64,000 bases of DNA from Pseudonocardia nigra (GCF_019396355.1 NZ_JAHKRK010000001.1:86067-150066); one strand, 5' to 3'; counted from the first letter of the stretch, positions 16,874-25,127 are shown. The notes: generated by a model from the letters alone, not told the origin. Made by a program: numbers and translations.

Positions 16874-17608
16874 ATGGGGGACCTAGCCGAGGACGCCGAA
16901 CCACCTATCGTGTGGACCGCGGGCGCGGTGGCGCGCCGCCCGCCGAGGAGGCACCCGAGCCGCTCGCGGACGGGATCGCGGCGGAGTCGGTGCACGGGCT
17001 CGTGCGCGCCGCGCCTGGACGCGGAGACCCTGCGGCACGTCCTCGACGACGACTTCGCGACCCACGGCCTCGAGACGACCTGGAACGAGCTGTGCGTGCC
17101 CGCCCTGACCGCGCTCGGGCGCCGGGTGACGCCGGCCGGCGACTGTGTGGACGCCGTGCTGCTGCTGTCCTGGGCGATCATCGCCGGCCTGCACCTCGCC
17201 GCCGGGCCGACGAACTCGGCGTCCCGGGCCCAGCGCGCGCTGCTGGCCTGTCCCGAGGGTGAGCGGCACACCATCGGCCTGGAAGCCCTGCACGCCGTGC
17301 TCACCGAGCGCCGCACCCCGGCGAACATGCTCGGGCCATCCGTGCCCACCCCGGTGCTGGTCGCCGCGGCGGACCGGATCCGCCCGGCTGTGGTGGTGGT
17401 CTGGTCGCAGGCGCGCCGCACCGCCCGGACCGGGCTGCTGCGCAAGCTGGCCCCCCTGGCCGGGACCACGATCGCCGCGGGCCCCGGCTGGGACGAGGTG
17501 CGGCTCCCGGGCACCGTCGTGCGGGTCACGACCCTGCGCGGCGCCACCGACGCCGTCACGGCAGCGACCGTCCCCGGCGGTCGCCCCGGCACTTCCGCGC
17601 GGGCCTGA
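16874..17608 (+). pseudogene. MerR-type regulator with cobalamin-binding-like domain, HTH deleted and frame-shifted
   Basis: Reads as a damaged MerR/B12-domain regulator. It starts well (GGAGG 8 bases before the ATG, then IVWTAGAVARR, the beginning of a MerR helix-turn-helix), but the rest of the HTH is missing. From about 16936 to 17012 the sensible protein is in another frame (APEPLADGIAAESVHGLVRAA). It then returns to the original frame for RLDAETLRHVLDDDFATHGLE and the B12-type domain (LLSWAIIAGLHLA, PAVVVVWSQA, GPGWDEVRLPG). The cobalamin motif DxHxxG is not visible, as in many relatives of this regulator. I infer loss of the HTH plus a second small indel; a functional regulator is unlikely. 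Confidence 0.65.
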
Positions 17609-17676
17609 CGGCACCCGCCGGCGTCCGTCGCCTCGTCGTCGCGCTTGCCGGCCGCCGCATCCGGGTACGAGCGAGC

Positions 17677-18126
17677 GTGCAGCACGATCCCCGATCCGTC
17701 GACGACGACCACTCCCGGCCCGATGGCGTCGGCGACGAACTCGTCGAGGCCAACGGCAAGCTGTCGGAGGCGCTGGAGTACATCGAGCGCGTCCGCGGCC
17801 ACCTCTACGCGTTCCACCAGCTCATCGGGCACGCCGACCTGCTGCTCGACGACGTCGTCGCGGGGCTGCGGAACGCCGGGCACCCGGACCTCGCCCGAGA
17901 GGTGCAGGACGAGCTGCTCGGGGCGAACGTCCTCGCCGGCCGCTGGACGTTCCAGATCGTCGAGGAGTTCGACGAGGGCTACTACGCCACGTTCCGCGCG
18001 GTGGAGGAACGGGTGCGGAACGCCACGATGCAGGGCCGCAGGCACGTGTTCGAGGCCGAGATGAAGCAGCGCAGGCGCAGTCACGGGCGCCCCGGCCACG
18101 AGCCCACCCCGGGTGTCGAGACGTAG
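17677..18126 (+). CDS. conserved actinobacterial hypothetical protein
   Basis: Soluble 149-residue protein starting at a GTG, with no signal peptide or membrane segment. It is mostly helical and charged: LSEALEYIERVRGHLYAFHQLIGHADLLLDDVV, then VLAGRWTFQIVEEFDEGYY, and a basic tail GRRHVFEAEMKQRRR. I recognise the pattern (helical core, GRWTFQ..EE, RRHV.EAEMK end) as a conserved actinobacterial hypothetical family without an assigned function. It stands alone between the MerR remnant and the convergent PRC-barrel gene. Confidence 0.72.
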   Translation: MQHDPRSVDDDHSRPDGVGDELVEANGKLSEALEYIERVRGHLYAFHQLIGHADLLLDDVVAGLRNAGHPDLAREVQDELLGANVLAGRWTFQIVEEFDEGYYATFRAVEERVRNATMQGRRHVFEAEMKQRRRSHGRPGHEPTPGVET

Positions 18127-18176
18127 GACGGCGTCGGCGCCCCCGGACGGGACCGGGGGCGCCCACCGGGTCACCG

Positions 18177-18950
18177 TCAGTCGCGGCGCCGGTCGCGGGT
18201 GGCGTCGTCGACCTCGATCTCCTCCTTGCGGACCTCGCCGCCCACCGTCTCCTGCTCGGTCACCGTCTCGGTCCCGAGCCGAACCCGCTCGACCGGATGC
18301 GCCTCGGTGTCCACCACCGGACGCTCGGCGTGCAACGTCACCTCGTGCTCCTCCTCGGAGATCGCCGGGCCGTCCGTCGCCGCGCCCCGGTTCGCATCGG
18401 TGATCCGCTCCCGCTCGACCCGCACCTCCTCGTGCGACACCGGCACGTTCACCTGCTGGTGCTCGGTCACCACGTGCTTGCGCAACCGGGCCCGACCCGC
18501 CTCACGGGTCTCGGTACCCACCCGTAGCTCCTCCTCCGACCTGGTCATGGCGTCGTCGGTATTCGGGCCCGAGACGTCGTGGCCTCGCGCGGTGCCGCGC
18601 TCGTCCGCGAGCTCGTGCCGGCCGCCGGTCCGCCCCACGCCCTCGGGGACGACGCTCTCGCGCCCACCCGCAGCAGGCCCGCCGGCCGCGCCGTGATCGA
18701 ACCCGTAGTGGCGGTACAGCTGCGCCTCCTCCTCCGGCGAGAGGTGGCCGTCCTGCGCGATCCGCGGCGCGTCCTTCACCGCGGCCTTCTCGTACGCCAC
18801 GGTGACGCGGTCACCGCCGAGCTCGGCGCCCTGTAGCGGCACGAAGCTCTCGTGGGTCCCGAACAGCCCGGTCTGCACCGTGATCCACTTGGGCTGGTCG
18901 GTGTCGTCGTCGTAGTACACCTGACCGACCCGGCCGATCTTGTCGCCCGA
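18177..18950 (-). pseudogene. PRC-barrel/DUF2382 stress protein, 5' end missing
   Basis: Encodes a PRC-barrel domain (GDKIGRVGQVYYDDD, KWITVQTGLFGTHESFVPL) followed by a DUF2382 domain (MTRSEEELRVGTETREAGRARL, VPVSHEEVRVERE, RLGTETVTEQETV). This combination is common in actinobacterial stress-associated proteins of unknown mechanism. The PRC barrel should begin about 10-15 residues earlier with a start codon. Here the reading frame collapses just before SGDKIG at about 18950, where the oppositely oriented neighbour also begins mid-protein. The first usable start, GTG at 18920, would delete the first beta strand. I treat it as truncated by a deletion; a shortened product from 18920 cannot be excluded. 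Confidence 0.75.
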
Positions 18951-19447
18951 GCGCCGGTGCCGTGGGCATCAACGGCGCCGCCGCCGACCTCGGCGACGCC
19001 CGGCAGCGGCTGCACGTGGCCAATGCGGGCTGGGCCCGGTGGACGCCGGTGAACCTGGCCGCGATCGGCGTGCACCTGGTCGGCGCCATCGGCCTGCTGC
19101 TGGCCAACAAGGGCCGGGTCGCCACCCAGCGCGGCGTGGGTGCCTCCACCGTCGCCAAGACCGCCCTCACCGCGGCCGCGCTCGGCGTCACCGCCTACAG
19201 CCGGGCGCTGGGCAAGAAGCTGGAACAGGCCGACGGCGTGCCCGTCGAGGGCGGCACCGACCCCGCCGCCGACACCCCGCCCGAGGTCGCCAAGGCCCAG
19301 CAGCAGCTCAAGGTCTGCCAGTGGGTGATCCCCGCACTCACCGCCGGTATCGGCGTGCTCAACGCCGTCCACGGGGAACAGCAGCGGCCCGGCCAGCAGC
19401 TCCCCGGCATCCTCGCCAAGCCCGCCCAGCTCCTCGGCGCCGCCTGA
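18951..19447 (+). pseudogene. membrane protein of unknown function, N-terminus missing
   Basis: The remaining 160 or so residues begin abruptly with GAVGINGAAADLGDARQRLH and contain three hydrophobic helices (NLAAIGVHLVGAIGLLLAN, TALTAAALGVTAYS, VIPALTAGIGVLNAV), ending PAQLLGAA. I recognise the ARQRLHVANAGWARWTPVN pattern from actinobacterial membrane proteins that have an additional preceding helix. No ribosome-binding site precedes the GTG at 18962, and there is no space for a promoter, because the truncated PRC-barrel gene abuts it. Best explained as the other half of the same deletion junction. Confidence 0.6.
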
Positions 19448-19464
19448 CGCCGGCCCGCGGCCAC

Positions 19465-19501
19465 GGCTCCGGCGGGGGGAGCAGGTCCCCCGGCCGGAGC
19501 C
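19465..19501. terminator. GC-rich hairpin between convergent genes
   Basis: GGCTCCGG pairs with CCGGAGCC, extended by a G-run pairing with TCCCCC around a short GCAG loop, giving a roughly 16-bp stem. It lies between the ends of the truncated membrane-protein gene and the SnoaL-like gene, so it probably terminates both. Confidence 0.65.
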
Positions 19502-19529
19502 CTGCGCGGGCGACGGCGGAGTTCCGTCG

Positions 19530-19940
19530 TTAGGTGAGGGTGGACAGATGCTCGTGGGCAATCTTCCACTCGCCGTGATCGTCCACCATCACAAGGCTGG
19601 CGCGTATCTCGCCGGTGAGCGCCTCGCCGTCGGCCACAGCCTGGTACGCGTACATGCCGGTGACGACCGCGACCGGGCCGAAGACGTCGATCCGCAGGTC
19701 CCGGATGTCGCTCCGGATGGACTCGAGTGCGGAGAACTCCGCCGCCTCGGATTCCATGGCCGCGGCGAAGTCCTGCCGCTCCAAGGGAGCGGCGTCGTTG
19801 AACTTCGTGAACTTGGGGCTGTTGAGATGGAAGCCGGCGAGGCGGTCCAGCTCACCGGCGTCCACGGCAGCGAGGATCTCGTCCAGTCGTTGCCCGATCG
19901 CCCGTCGCGCGTCCTCGAACGGCTCTTCGATGGTGTCCAT
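19530..19940 (-). CDS. SnoaL/NTF2-like ketosteroid-isomerase-fold protein
   Basis: Small cytoplasmic protein of 136 residues with the NTF2-like pattern: an N-terminal helix (ARRAIGQRLDEILAAVDAGELDRLAGFH), KFTKFNDAAP, and strands RIDVFGPVAVVTGMYAYQA and RASLVMVDDHGEWKIAHEHLS. Members act as small-molecule isomerases or ligand-binding modules and function is not predictable. Start chosen at ATG 19940 because AGAAAGGG lies 9 bases upstream; an ATG three codons earlier abuts that Shine-Dalgarno. It is transcribed alone and separated from the cupin gene by about 175 bp without coding potential. Confidence 0.8.
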   Translation of the reverse strand: MDTIEEPFEDARRAIGQRLDEILAAVDAGELDRLAGFHLNSPKFTKFNDAAPLERQDFAAAMESEAAEFSALESIRSDIRDLRIDVFGPVAVVTGMYAYQAVADGEALTGEIRASLVMVDDHGEWKIAHEHLSTLT

Positions 19941-20115
19941 CCGGTTCATCCCTTTCTGGCCCCTCCGTAAGCCGTTGGCTGCGCTCGTCGCTGCAGCGCT
20001 CGGCCCGGCGCGGGTGTTCGAGCCGAACGAGGTCGCGGCACAGCCCGCAGACGACTTGACCGAGAACGGGGGCCAAGAGGGATGCGCCGTTCGGGAAGGG
20101 ACTACGCGGGGTGCT

Positions 20116-20454
20116 TCAGCCCTTGGCGTACGTCTCGGCGGTCTTGCTCTCGAACTCGAGCGCCACGAAGGGCTCATCGCCGAGCACCCACGCGTCATGC
20201 CCCGGGTCGAGGCGGTACGCGTCACCGGGACCAAGATCGAGCTCCGAGCCGTCGTTGGAGGCGATGTGGATCCTCCCCGAGACCACGTAGCCGAGATGCG
20301 CAGCCTGACAGCTCTCGGTACCAACCACCGGCTTGATGCACTCCGACCACCGCCAGCCAGGCTGCACGGTCAACCGCGCGACCGTGGCCTGCCCGAGGTG
20401 CACGACGCTCACCATGGTCTTGTCAGGAGTTCGCGTCTCGTCGGGGGTGTCCAT
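20116..20454 (-). CDS. single-domain cupin protein
   Basis: Cupin of 112 residues. It starts MDTPDETRTPDKT and carries the two cupin motifs AHLGYVVSGRIHI and DLGPGDAYRLDPGHDAWVLGDEP. In the first motif the usual metal-ligand set is incomplete (one His, no HxH), so metal binding is doubtful. The start at 20454 has AGGAG just 1 base upstream, unusually close. The frame is open upstream through a 40-codon linker into the DUF2945 remnant, so the original start may have lain a few codons earlier and been lost. A stress- or small-molecule-binding role is only a guess. Confidence 0.72.
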   Translation of the reverse strand: MDTPDETRTPDKTMVSVVHLGQATVARLTVQPGWRWSECIKPVVGTESCQAAHLGYVVSGRIHIASNDGSELDLGPGDAYRLDPGHDAWVLGDEPFVALEFESKTAETYAKG

Positions 20455-20574
20455 GCTCCTGGACTCGAATGCCGGCCATCGCTTGCTCCCCTCATACGCT
20501 CTGTCCTGCGTGTCGAAATGGTTACGGCTCGCCAGCACCCGAGCAAGGCCCCAATTGGCCCTGCGGCAACCATC

Positions 20575-20757
20575 ACTTCTTCCCCGGCCGCTCTTGTGGC
20601 TGCGCACCCGGTACTGCGGGTGATCCTCGGAGGCGCGGACCGTACGGCCGCCGGCCTCGGTGTCCTCGGTGATCTCCTCGACCACCTCGCCCTCCGCCGT
20701 GCCACCGTGGCTGCGCCAGGTCACCTCGTCGCCCTTGCGGAACCGCTGCTCCGCCAT
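20575..20757 (-). pseudogene. DUF2945 (HVA1-type TUDOR) protein, C-terminus missing
   Basis: Starts normally (GGGAG 9 bases before the ATG; MAEQRFRKGDEVTWRSHGGT) and continues through GEVVEEITEDTEAGGRTVRAS and PQYRVRSHKSGR, the DUF2945 core found in small actinobacterial and plant-associated stress proteins. The family normally ends with a further ten or so residues (a His/Pro/Leu-containing tail). Here the sequence after KSGR is unrelated and less GC-rich, and the frame runs on, in phase, into the cupin gene. Likely a deletion that joined the two genes; an intended fusion is improbable because the linker is featureless. Confidence 0.6.
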
Positions 20758-20895
20758 GTGGATCAACTCCCGCCGTTCCCCGCCAGGGATGCCGTCGTCC
20801 GCTCGCTCGCACGGTCGTACGCCGCGTCCTCGACACCTTCGCCGCCAACCGGGGCGGGCGCGGGCGCTGCTCGGTCGCGTCGAGGCCCGGCCGCC

Positions 20896-22521
20896 TCAGC
20901 CGCGTCCCTCTCCCCCGGCGCTCCCGCCGGCGGCCCGGCCCGGCCCGGCCGCCCCGGCTCCTCCGAACGCCTCTGCGCGGTCGCGGTCGGGATCGGCAGC
21001 CGCTCCACGGTCGTCTCGAGCGCCGGTCCCGTCCTCGCCGTCCCGGCCGTCCCGGCCGTCCCCGCCGTCCCCGCCGTCCCGGCCGTCCTCACCATCCCGG
21101 CCGTCGCCGCCGTCCTCACCGTCCCGGCCGTCCTCACCGTCCCGGCCGTCCCCGCCGTCCTCACCGTTCCGGTCGTCGTTCCCGTCCTCACCGGCCACGT
21201 GCTGGTGCTCCGCCTCGCCCGGCGTTCCGTCGGTCGCAACGAGCTGTCCGCGCTGGGGATCGGGCACCTCGAGACGGTCGCGGTGGTCGCCGTTGTCGCT
21301 CCCCGGATCAGCCGAGGCGGCGTCGTCACCGGCCGGAACGTGGACGCCTGCGTCGTCGACCGCCTCGGCGACGGCCTGACCCGCAGTGTTCGCAGCAGCG
21401 TCACCGGCCGAGCCGACCGGATGGGGGCCGTTCGGCGGGGCCGCCGGAGGGGCCGGGGCCGGGACATCAGGGCTCGCCGGAGCGGGTACGACGGGCGGGC
21501 TGCTCGGGTCGCCGGGAGCACGGGTCTCGGGTGCGGTGCCGGCCGTCACGGTCGACCGCCCGCTGTCCGGAAGCCCGGCCCCGGACAGCGCCACACCTCC
21601 CACGGTGACCGCAGCGACCAGCGCTGCGCCCGCGGCCACCGCGTTCCCGGCACGGCCGGGGCGCCACCGCCGCTGGAACGGGCCCGGCACGGGCGCCGGG
21701 AACGGCGCGCGGTGCGCGGCCAGGGAGGCGGCGACCGCGGCGGCGCTGGGCCGGTGGTGCGGGTCCTCCCGGGTCATGGCGCGCAGCACCTCGCCCAGCC
21801 GGCCGCCGTCGTCGGGGATCTCGGGCGGGCGGTGCAGGCGCGCCATCGCCGACTCCACCGCGACACCCGGGTACTCCCGGCGGCCCGTGAGGGCCTCCAG
21901 CAGCACCAGCCCCAGCGCGTAGACGTCCGCCGCCTGGCCCACCGGCCTGCCGAGCACCTGCTCCGGGGCGAGGTAGGCGGCCGTCCCGACGACGTGCCCC
22001 GTCGCCGTGGCGACGGTGTCGTCCAGCGCACGGGAGATGCCGAAGTCCGCGAGCCGGGGCCGGGTGCCGTCGCCGAGCAGCACATTGCTCGGTTTCACGT
22101 CCCGGTGCACGATGCCGGCCGCGTGCACGTGCGCGAGCGCATCGGCGAGGTGCTCGCCGAGCTGCCGCACGGCGTCGGGCTCCAGGGGCGGGCCGGACCG
22201 GATCTGCTCCGCGAGCGTGGGACCGTCCACGAACTCGGTGACCACGAAGGCGCGCCCGGCGTCGGTGCCCCCGCCGTGCAGTCCCACGAGCCCGCGATGG
22301 TCCAGGCAGGTGAGCGCGTCCATCTCGCGGCGGTACTGGAGCAGGTCCCGCGCCGACGTGCCCGGGTGGAAGTACTTCACCGCCACCGTGCTGTCGCTCT
22401 GCAGGTCGTGCGCGCGGTACACCTCGGCCGACGAGCCGATCCCGATCACCGGGCCGAGGACGTACCGACCGGCGACGAGATGCGGCTCGTGCCTCGCCGG
22501 GACAGAGTCGTCAGACGTCAC
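20896..22521 (-). CDS. Ser/Thr protein kinase with exported Gly-X-Asp repeat tail
   Basis: Receptor-type Hanks kinase of 541 residues. The kinase domain occupies residues about 18-270: glycine loop IGIGSSAEVYRA (25-36), Lys49 in VAVKYF, catalytic HRDVKPSN (139-146) and DFG (159-161). A transmembrane helix at about 294-313 leads to a Pro/Ala-rich exported stalk and an unusual stretch of Gly-X-Asp triplets (about 444-498), then a Gly/Ala-rich end. GTG 22521 is chosen for the purine-rich GGGGGAACGGGA upstream; the frame is open earlier. It is divergent from the exported GDPD/PLC-like gene. Targets are unknown. Confidence 0.88.
   Translation of the reverse strand: MTSDDSVPARHEPHLVAGRYVLGPVIGIGSSAEVYRAHDLQSDSTVAVKYFHPGTSARDLLQYRREMDALTCLDHRGLVGLHGGGTDAGRAFVVTEFVDGPTLAEQIRSGPPLEPDAVRQLGEHLADALAHVHAAGIVHRDVKPSNVLLGDGTRPRLADFGISRALDDTVATATGHVVGTAAYLAPEQVLGRPVGQAADVYALGLVLLEALTGRREYPGVAVESAMARLHRPPEIPDDGGRLGEVLRAMTREDPHHRPSAAAVAASLAAHRAPFPAPVPGPFQRRWRPGRAGNAVAAGAALVAAVTVGGVALSGAGLPDSGRSTVTAGTAPETRAPGDPSSPPVVPAPASPDVPAPAPPAAPPNGPHPVGSAGDAAANTAGQAVAEAVDDAGVHVPAGDDAASADPGSDNGDHRDRLEVPDPQRGQLVATDGTPGEAEHQHVAGEDGNDDRNGEDGGDGRDGEDGRDGEDGGDGRDGEDGRDGGDGGDGRDGRDGEDGTGARDDRGAAADPDRDRAEAFGGAGAAGPGRAAGGSAGGEGRG
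21028..21192. repeat. 9-base tandem repeats encoding Gly-X-Asp triplets
   Basis: Degenerate repeats built from units such as ccgtcccgg, ccgtcctca and ccgtccccg lie inside the second kinase gene. On the coding strand they give about 18 consecutive Gly-X-Asp triplets (X is Glu, Arg or Gly). Such arrays are prone to copy-number change. Confidence 0.85.
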
Positions 22522-22668
22522 GACATGTCCCGTTCCCCCGATCGCGTCGGAGCATGCACCGATCGCGCGCGCATCCGGACGGCCGGGGCATGTCATCGCC
22601 CGGCGATCGATCGACGCTCCCCGTTCACGCGGACGTCACGATCCGGGCGCGGACCAGTTGCACAACAC

Positions 22669-23553
22669 ATGCAACCTCCCCACGTGAGTTACCTCGGAAG
22701 AGTGGCGGCCGCGCTCGGCGTGGTCACGACCGTCATGGCCCTCGCGGTGGCGCCCGCAGCGGCGGCTCCGCCGGCGTCGGACGTCGAACCGCTCGCACGC
22801 GCCCACGCCCACAACGACTACGAGCACACCCGCCCCCTCGCCGACGCCCTGAGCTTCGGGTTCACCAGCGTCGAGGCGGACGTGTGGCTCGTGGACGGCG
22901 AGCTCCGGGTCGCGCACGACCTCGAGGACACCCGCCCCGGCGGCACGCTGCAGGCGCTGTACCTGGACCCGCTCGCCGAACGGTTCGCCCACAACGGGGG
23001 CTCGGTGTACCGCGGCTGGGACGGGTCGCTCCAACTGCTCATCGACATCAAGAGCGACGGCCCGGCCACCTACGCCGCGCTCGACGAGGCGCTGAGCGCC
23101 TACCCGCAGCTGATGACGCGCTGGACCGACGGCACGATCAAGGAGCGGGCGGTCACCGCGGTCATCAGCGGCAACCGGCCCCTCGCCGAGATGGCGGCCC
23201 AGCGCACCCGATTCGCCGGGTACGACGGGCGGCTGTCGGACCTGCACTCCGGACGGCCGGCGACGCTCATGCCACTGGTCAGCGACAACTGGACCAAGCA
23301 CTTCACCTGGACGGGCGCCGGGCCGATGCCGGCGGCCGAGCGCGAGAAGCTGCGCTCGATCGTCACGACGGCGCACGCGAACGGGTACCGGGTGCGGTTC
23401 TGGGCGACCCCCGACCGGCCGGGCGAGGCCCGCGAGGCGCTGTGGACCGAGCTGGTGGCCGCCGGCGTCGACCACATCAACACCGACGACCTCGCCGGGC
23501 TGCAGGAGTTCCTGCTGGCCGCCGACCCCGACGAGCAGGCGGCGGCGGCCTGA
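22669..23553 (+). CDS. exported GDPD/PI-PLC-like phosphodiesterase
   Basis: Secreted TIM-barrel protein of about 294 residues. A signal peptide (VAAALGVVTTVMALAVAPAAAAPP) precedes ARAHAHNDYEHTRPLADAL, the His-containing motif of the phosphatidylinositol-PLC/glycerophosphodiesterase superfamily. EADVWLVDGELRVAHD follows, with probable acid/base and metal ligands, then DIKSDG and VRFWATPD. It would cleave phosphodiesters outside the membrane, but the family (AIM6-like) has no firm substrate. The ATG at 22669 is used, but the Shine-Dalgarno is weak; GTG codons at 22684 or 22702 are alternatives. It is divergent from the kinase, with a roughly 150-bp shared upstream region. Confidence 0.8.
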   Translation: MQPPHVSYLGRVAAALGVVTTVMALAVAPAAAAPPASDVEPLARAHAHNDYEHTRPLADALSFGFTSVEADVWLVDGELRVAHDLEDTRPGGTLQALYLDPLAERFAHNGGSVYRGWDGSLQLLIDIKSDGPATYAALDEALSAYPQLMTRWTDGTIKERAVTAVISGNRPLAEMAAQRTRFAGYDGRLSDLHSGRPATLMPLVSDNWTKHFTWTGAGPMPAAEREKLRSIVTTAHANGYRVRFWATPDRPGEAREALWTELVAAGVDHINTDDLAGLQEFLLAADPDEQAAAA

Positions 23554-23584
23554 GGCCGGAGCAGCGCCTGGCCGTGTGACCGCG

Positions 23585-24445
23585 CTACGAGTACGGCGCC
23601 GCGTCGTCCGGGACGGGGTCCCGGCGCAGGCGGAGGTCGACGGCGGCGAGCTGCTGCCGGAGGGAGTCGCGCAGCGCGTGCAGCTCGTCGACCTCCCGCC
23701 GGGCCTCGCCGACGATCCGGCGCACCTCCGCGCGGGCGGCGTCGAGCCGGCCGCGGATCTGCTCGTCGGCGTTGGCGAGCCGCTGCTCGACGGTGCGGAG
23801 GTTGTCGGCCTGGAGCCGGGCGAGTCGGGCCACGACAGCGCGGCACCGGAAGCTGATCGAGCGGTGGAACTCCTCCTCCGCGGCGGCGCGCGCGGCGATG
23901 GCGGCCTCGTCGAGCCGCGCCCGCTTCGCGGCGGCCTCCCGGAGCAGCCGCTCGGCCTCCACGCGGGCCGCCGCGACCGGGTCGGGTTCTCCGGTCGACG
24001 TCATCGCACGCGAGGCGCGCCGTGTGGACGATGTGGCAGCCCCGAGCCCTTCCCGCAGATCCGGGTCGGCGCCGGAGGCGGCCGGCAGGGTCTCCTCCGC
24101 CTCGCCGATGAGCGCGGCGGCGTACCGCGCTGCCTCGGCCTGCATCGCGCCGGACTCCTCGTGCGCCAGCCGCAGCAGGAGCTCCAGCCGGTCACTCATG
24201 GTCGACACGCTGTCCTGCGGACAGGACAGCGTGCGGAGTACGCCGCGCAGGCGTTCGATCTCCGACCGTGCGGTCTCCAGCTCCCGCTGCACGGCGGCGG
24301 ACCGGGCGAGTGCGGCGTCCCGATCGGCCGCCATGATCGTCATCTCGACCTCGACGAGGCGGAGGTGATCGTCGACCTCCCCCGCGTCGAGCCCTCGGCG
24401 CACCACGCTGAAGCGACAGCCGTCGCGTCGGTCCGTCCTGTCCAT
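23585..24445 (-). CDS. DivIVA-like coiled-coil protein
   Basis: Protein of 286 residues. The N-terminus FSVVRRGLDAGEVDDHLRLVEVEM resembles the DivIVA N-terminal lipid-binding or crossover domain. Two long Ala/Glu/Arg-rich coiled coils follow (about 28-75 and 160-270), separated by a looser Ser/Gly region (125-155). GGAGG lies 4 bases before the ATG. Relatives act at curved membranes or septa, but this one lacks clear hydrophobic membrane-tip residues beyond the first 25, so polar-growth function is an inference. A scaffold or Wag31-associated accessory protein is an alternative. Confidence 0.75.
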   Translation of the reverse strand: MDRTDRRDGCRFSVVRRGLDAGEVDDHLRLVEVEMTIMAADRDAALARSAAVQRELETARSEIERLRGVLRTLSCPQDSVSTMSDRLELLLRLAHEESGAMQAEAARYAAALIGEAEETLPAASGADPDLREGLGAATSSTRRASRAMTSTGEPDPVAAARVEAERLLREAAAKRARLDEAAIAARAAAEEEFHRSISFRCRAVVARLARLQADNLRTVEQRLANADEQIRGRLDAARAEVRRIVGEARREVDELHALRDSLRQQLAAVDLRLRRDPVPDDAAPYS

Positions 24446-24648
24446 CGCGCCTCCGTCCCGCCGCCCGCGCTTGTCGGAGTTGGTCGACAGCCCTGGTAGG
24501 AGCGTTACGCGAGGGATACCCGCTTCGTCCGGCCCGACGCCGCGCCGTGAGCCGACGCCGCCTACTGCGTGGCCCGACTCGCGAACCGCACCGCACCGCA
24601 CATCCATGCGACCGGGTTGCGGCGACGCTGCCGCACTTTTATCGCGCG

Positions 24649-24669
24649 CTATTGACGTGTGCGCAATAG
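24649..24669. promoter_or_regulatory. possible operator upstream of truncated hemoglobin
   Basis: CTATTG and CAATAG form a perfect 6-base inverted repeat with 9 bases between them. It stands about 75 bp before the hemoglobin start in an otherwise GC-rich region, and TTGACG inside the repeat could be a -35 element. No convincing -10 is seen at the right spacing, so this is a weak call. Confidence 0.3.
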
Positions 24670-24743
24670 AACCCGGACAGTGGTCCGTATCACACAAGGC
24701 AGGCTTCGACGAGGCCCGCCACCACGAGCAGCCGGAGGAGCAC

Positions 24744-25127
24744 ATGGCCGAGGCGACCCTGTACGAACGACTCGGCGGGACGTACGCCATCGCGGCAGCG
24801 GTGGACGTCCTAGTCGACCGGCTGTACGACAACGCGTCGGCCAACGCGAACCCGGCCGTGGCGGCGTTCCACGAGAAGCGGGGGCACGCCGGGTTCAAGT
24901 TCCTCGTCACGGCCTGGTCCATCCAGCAGACCGGCGGGCCGGCGTGCTACCCGGGGCGGGACATGGCTGCTGTCCACGCGGACCTCGACGTCAGCCAGCA
25001 CGACTTCGACGTGGTCGCCCTGGAGATCAAGGCGACGCTGAGCTACCTCGGGGTGCCGGTGCGGGAGATCGACGAGTTCATGGGCATCATCGAGAGCTAC
25101 CGCTCGACGGTGGTCGCCGCCGCCTGA
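24744..25127 (+). CDS. glbN: group I truncated hemoglobin
   Basis: Haem protein of 127 residues, typical for a 2-on-2 globin, likely binding O2 or NO and contributing to NO detoxification or redox sensing. The hallmarks are LYERLGGTYAIAAAVD at the start, ANPAVAAFHEKRGHAGFKFLVTAW, and the proximal-His region AAVHADLDVSQHDFDVV. The ATG has GGAGGAG 3 bases upstream. Its 3' end overlaps the 3' end of the convergent OhrR-type regulator by 31 bases, so the two mRNAs are complementary there. Confidence 0.9.
   Translation: MAEATLYERLGGTYAIAAAVDVLVDRLYDNASANANPAVAAFHEKRGHAGFKFLVTAWSIQQTGGPACYPGRDMAAVHADLDVSQHDFDVVALEIKATLSYLGVPVREIDEFMGIIESYRSTVVAAA

Noticed and set aside
16883..17614. minus-strand open frame opposite the MerR remnant
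   Set aside because: Shadow frame with Arg/Gly-rich translation; the plus strand has recognisable regulator segments.
21028..21192. repeat array resembling a CRISPR
   Set aside because: The repeats are 9-base units without spacers inside a kinase gene and encode Gly-X-Asp triplets.
19615..23553. 1312-codon open frame on the plus strand
   Set aside because: It runs antisense to the second kinase gene and through several intergenic regions. Long stop-free frames are expected at this GC content; only its last 295 codons (the exported GDPD/PLC-like protein) look like a protein.
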